A stretch of 7,128 bases of DNA from an uncultured Alphaproteobacteria bacterium (GTDB lineage Bacteria; Pseudomonadota; Alphaproteobacteria; UBA3830): positions 1 to 7,128 of the forward strand of contig CAJOEB010000040.1 of NCBI GenBank assembly GCA_905233775.1. The letters are read 5' to 3'. Shown here in pieces: positions 6,421 through 7,128 of this stretch. Position numbers and translations under genes: made by a program. Position 1 is the first letter of the stretch, and every line of letters starts with the position of its first letter. The notes below the pieces were generated by a model. That model saw nothing but the letters and a program-made list of their open reading frames with translations, was not told where the DNA came from and made no database searches.

Positions 6421-6454
6421 TTTATAGAAAAGCAAAATTTATAGAAAAGCAAAT
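6421..6454. repeat. 17-bp two-copy tandem repeat after the TrpR-like stop
   Basis: TTTATAGAAAAGCAAAA (6421-6437) is followed directly by TTTATAGAAAAGCAAAT (6438-6454), identical at 16 of 17 positions. It starts on the first base after the stop codon and fills half of the 68-bp gap to the next gene. No terminator structure is seen, which agrees with co-transcription. Confidence 0.8.
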
Positions 6455-6488
6455 AATTAACTAACTAATTAACATTTAGGTAAGAAAA

Positions 6489-7128
6489 ATGAAGAAAATA
6501 ATTATTTGTGCGGCAGTTGTTCTGTCGTGCATGGCGACTTTTAAACTTTTTCCAGGAAAAAACAACGCTGGGAAAGTAACAACAAAAAGAATAACAAAAA
6601 TTTGTGTATGTAAAGTTATTGAACATGAGGCATTGAACTCAGTTGTTTCAGGAATGTCTGAGTATCTTAAAAGCAACTCAGGTAATAGAAATTACTCAAT
6701 ATCAGTTGAGACTTGCCAGGGAAATATGGCACTTGCATCTCAAATTATTGCAAAATTTGCGAGTTCCGGAGCTAATATTGTAGTTACTGTTGGTACTATC
6801 CCTTCTCAGGCGGCTTATAAATTTGCGAAGGCGGGAAAGATTAAGGTTGTTTTCAGTTCTGTAACAAATCCTGATGATATTTCACCGAATATAAAGAATT
6901 CGAACATTACAGGAGTATCGAATTTTGTCGCAATAGAACCGCAGTTGGAGTTATTTCGTCGAATTCAGCCGAATTTGAAAAATCTTGGTGTTATCTATAA
7001 CACCGGAGAAGCGAATTCAGCTTATATTGTCGAACGTTTGAGAGGGATTTGCTCAAAGATGGGGCTAAATCTTGTTGAACAAGGTATGTCAAAGATTGCA
7101 GAACTTCCGCAAGTTACGGAAAAAATCG
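6489..7128 (+). CDS. ABC transporter substrate-binding protein, TrpX/ABC_sub_bind family (C-terminus off the right edge)
   Basis: The first 213 residues of a periplasmic ligand-binding protein are present and open to the edge; the family is usually somewhat over 300 residues, so about a third is missing. AGG at 6478-6480 lies eight bases before ATG. A basic, hydrophobic N-terminus (MKKIIICAAVVLSC) gives export; VLSC ending at Cys14 is a weak lipobox, so it may be a lipoprotein or membrane-anchored. Family motifs in order are CKVIEHEALNSVVSGM, TCQGNMALASQIIAKF, FSSVTNPDD, ITGVSNF and LGVIYNTGEANS. Members often bind tryptophan or other aromatic substrates and work with a permease and an ATPase, usually encoded next door; those would lie beyond the right edge. 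The TrpR-like gene upstream supports an aromatic amino-acid substrate, but the ligand is inferred. Confidence 0.93.
   Translation, partial: MKKIIICAAVVLSCMATFKLFPGKNNAGKVTTKRITKICVCKVIEHEALNSVVSGMSEYLKSNSGNRNYSISVETCQGNMALASQIIAKFASSGANIVVTVGTIPSQAAYKFAKAGKIKVVFSSVTNPDDISPNIKNSNITGVSNFVAIEPQLELFRRIQPNLKNLGVIYNTGEANSAYIVERLRGICSKMGLNLVEQGMSKIAELPQVTEKI

Noticed and set aside
6457..6473. TTAA...TTAAC pair ahead of the substrate-binding protein gene
   Set aside because: The gap is 8 bases, not 7, so it does not fit the CtrA consensus.
6476..6676. Minus-strand ORF opposite the substrate-binding protein
   Set aside because: The plus strand has an unmistakable family match, so this is an antisense shadow.

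Overview
The window is AT-rich (roughly two thirds A+T by eye, more in the spacers). It looks like part of the chromosome of a low-GC, probably host-associated alphaproteobacterium, perhaps of the Holosporales or a related gut or endosymbiont lineage. The evidence is a multi-PAS, DivL-type sensor kinase homologue, a YerC/YecD-type TrpR-family regulator, a full CtrA-type box, and long T-rich spacers. The lineage is inferred from protein style and not proven.

Layout. Positions 1-2366 (minus strand, running off the left edge) hold a large DivL-like protein with two membrane helices, four PAS-like regions, a DHp region and an ATPase fold. The phospho-acceptor His and the glycine boxes of the ATPase are gone, so it reads as a pseudokinase. 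A 401-bp spacer follows, with a TTAA-N7-TTAAC site, a perfect 10-bp inverted repeat and an 18-bp tandem duplication. A secreted 269-aa protein of unknown function lies at 2768-3577. A 526-bp gene-free spacer then carries several hairpins and duplications. Formate-tetrahydrofolate ligase (fhs) is at 4104-5789 on the minus strand.

A divergent 343-bp spacer separates fhs from a plus-strand pair: a TrpR-family regulator (6133-6420) and the start of a substrate-binding protein of the TrpX/ABC_sub_bind family (6489 to the right edge). The regulator's promoter has a consensus -35 box and a 17-bp spacer. Its -10 region is embedded in a palindrome with the same half-sites and spacing as the classical trp operator (GTACTA-N6-TAGTAC). 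The simplest reading is a small autoregulated tryptophan or aromatic-compound uptake operon.

Two themes stand out: a doubly degenerate DivL-type kinase with a CtrA-type box just upstream, and a TrpR-like gene with a trp-operator-like site on its own promoter. A third pattern is that every longer spacer contains imperfect two-copy tandem repeats of about 10-24 bp, as expected from replication slippage in unselected DNA. No rRNA, tRNA, transposon or CRISPR array was seen.
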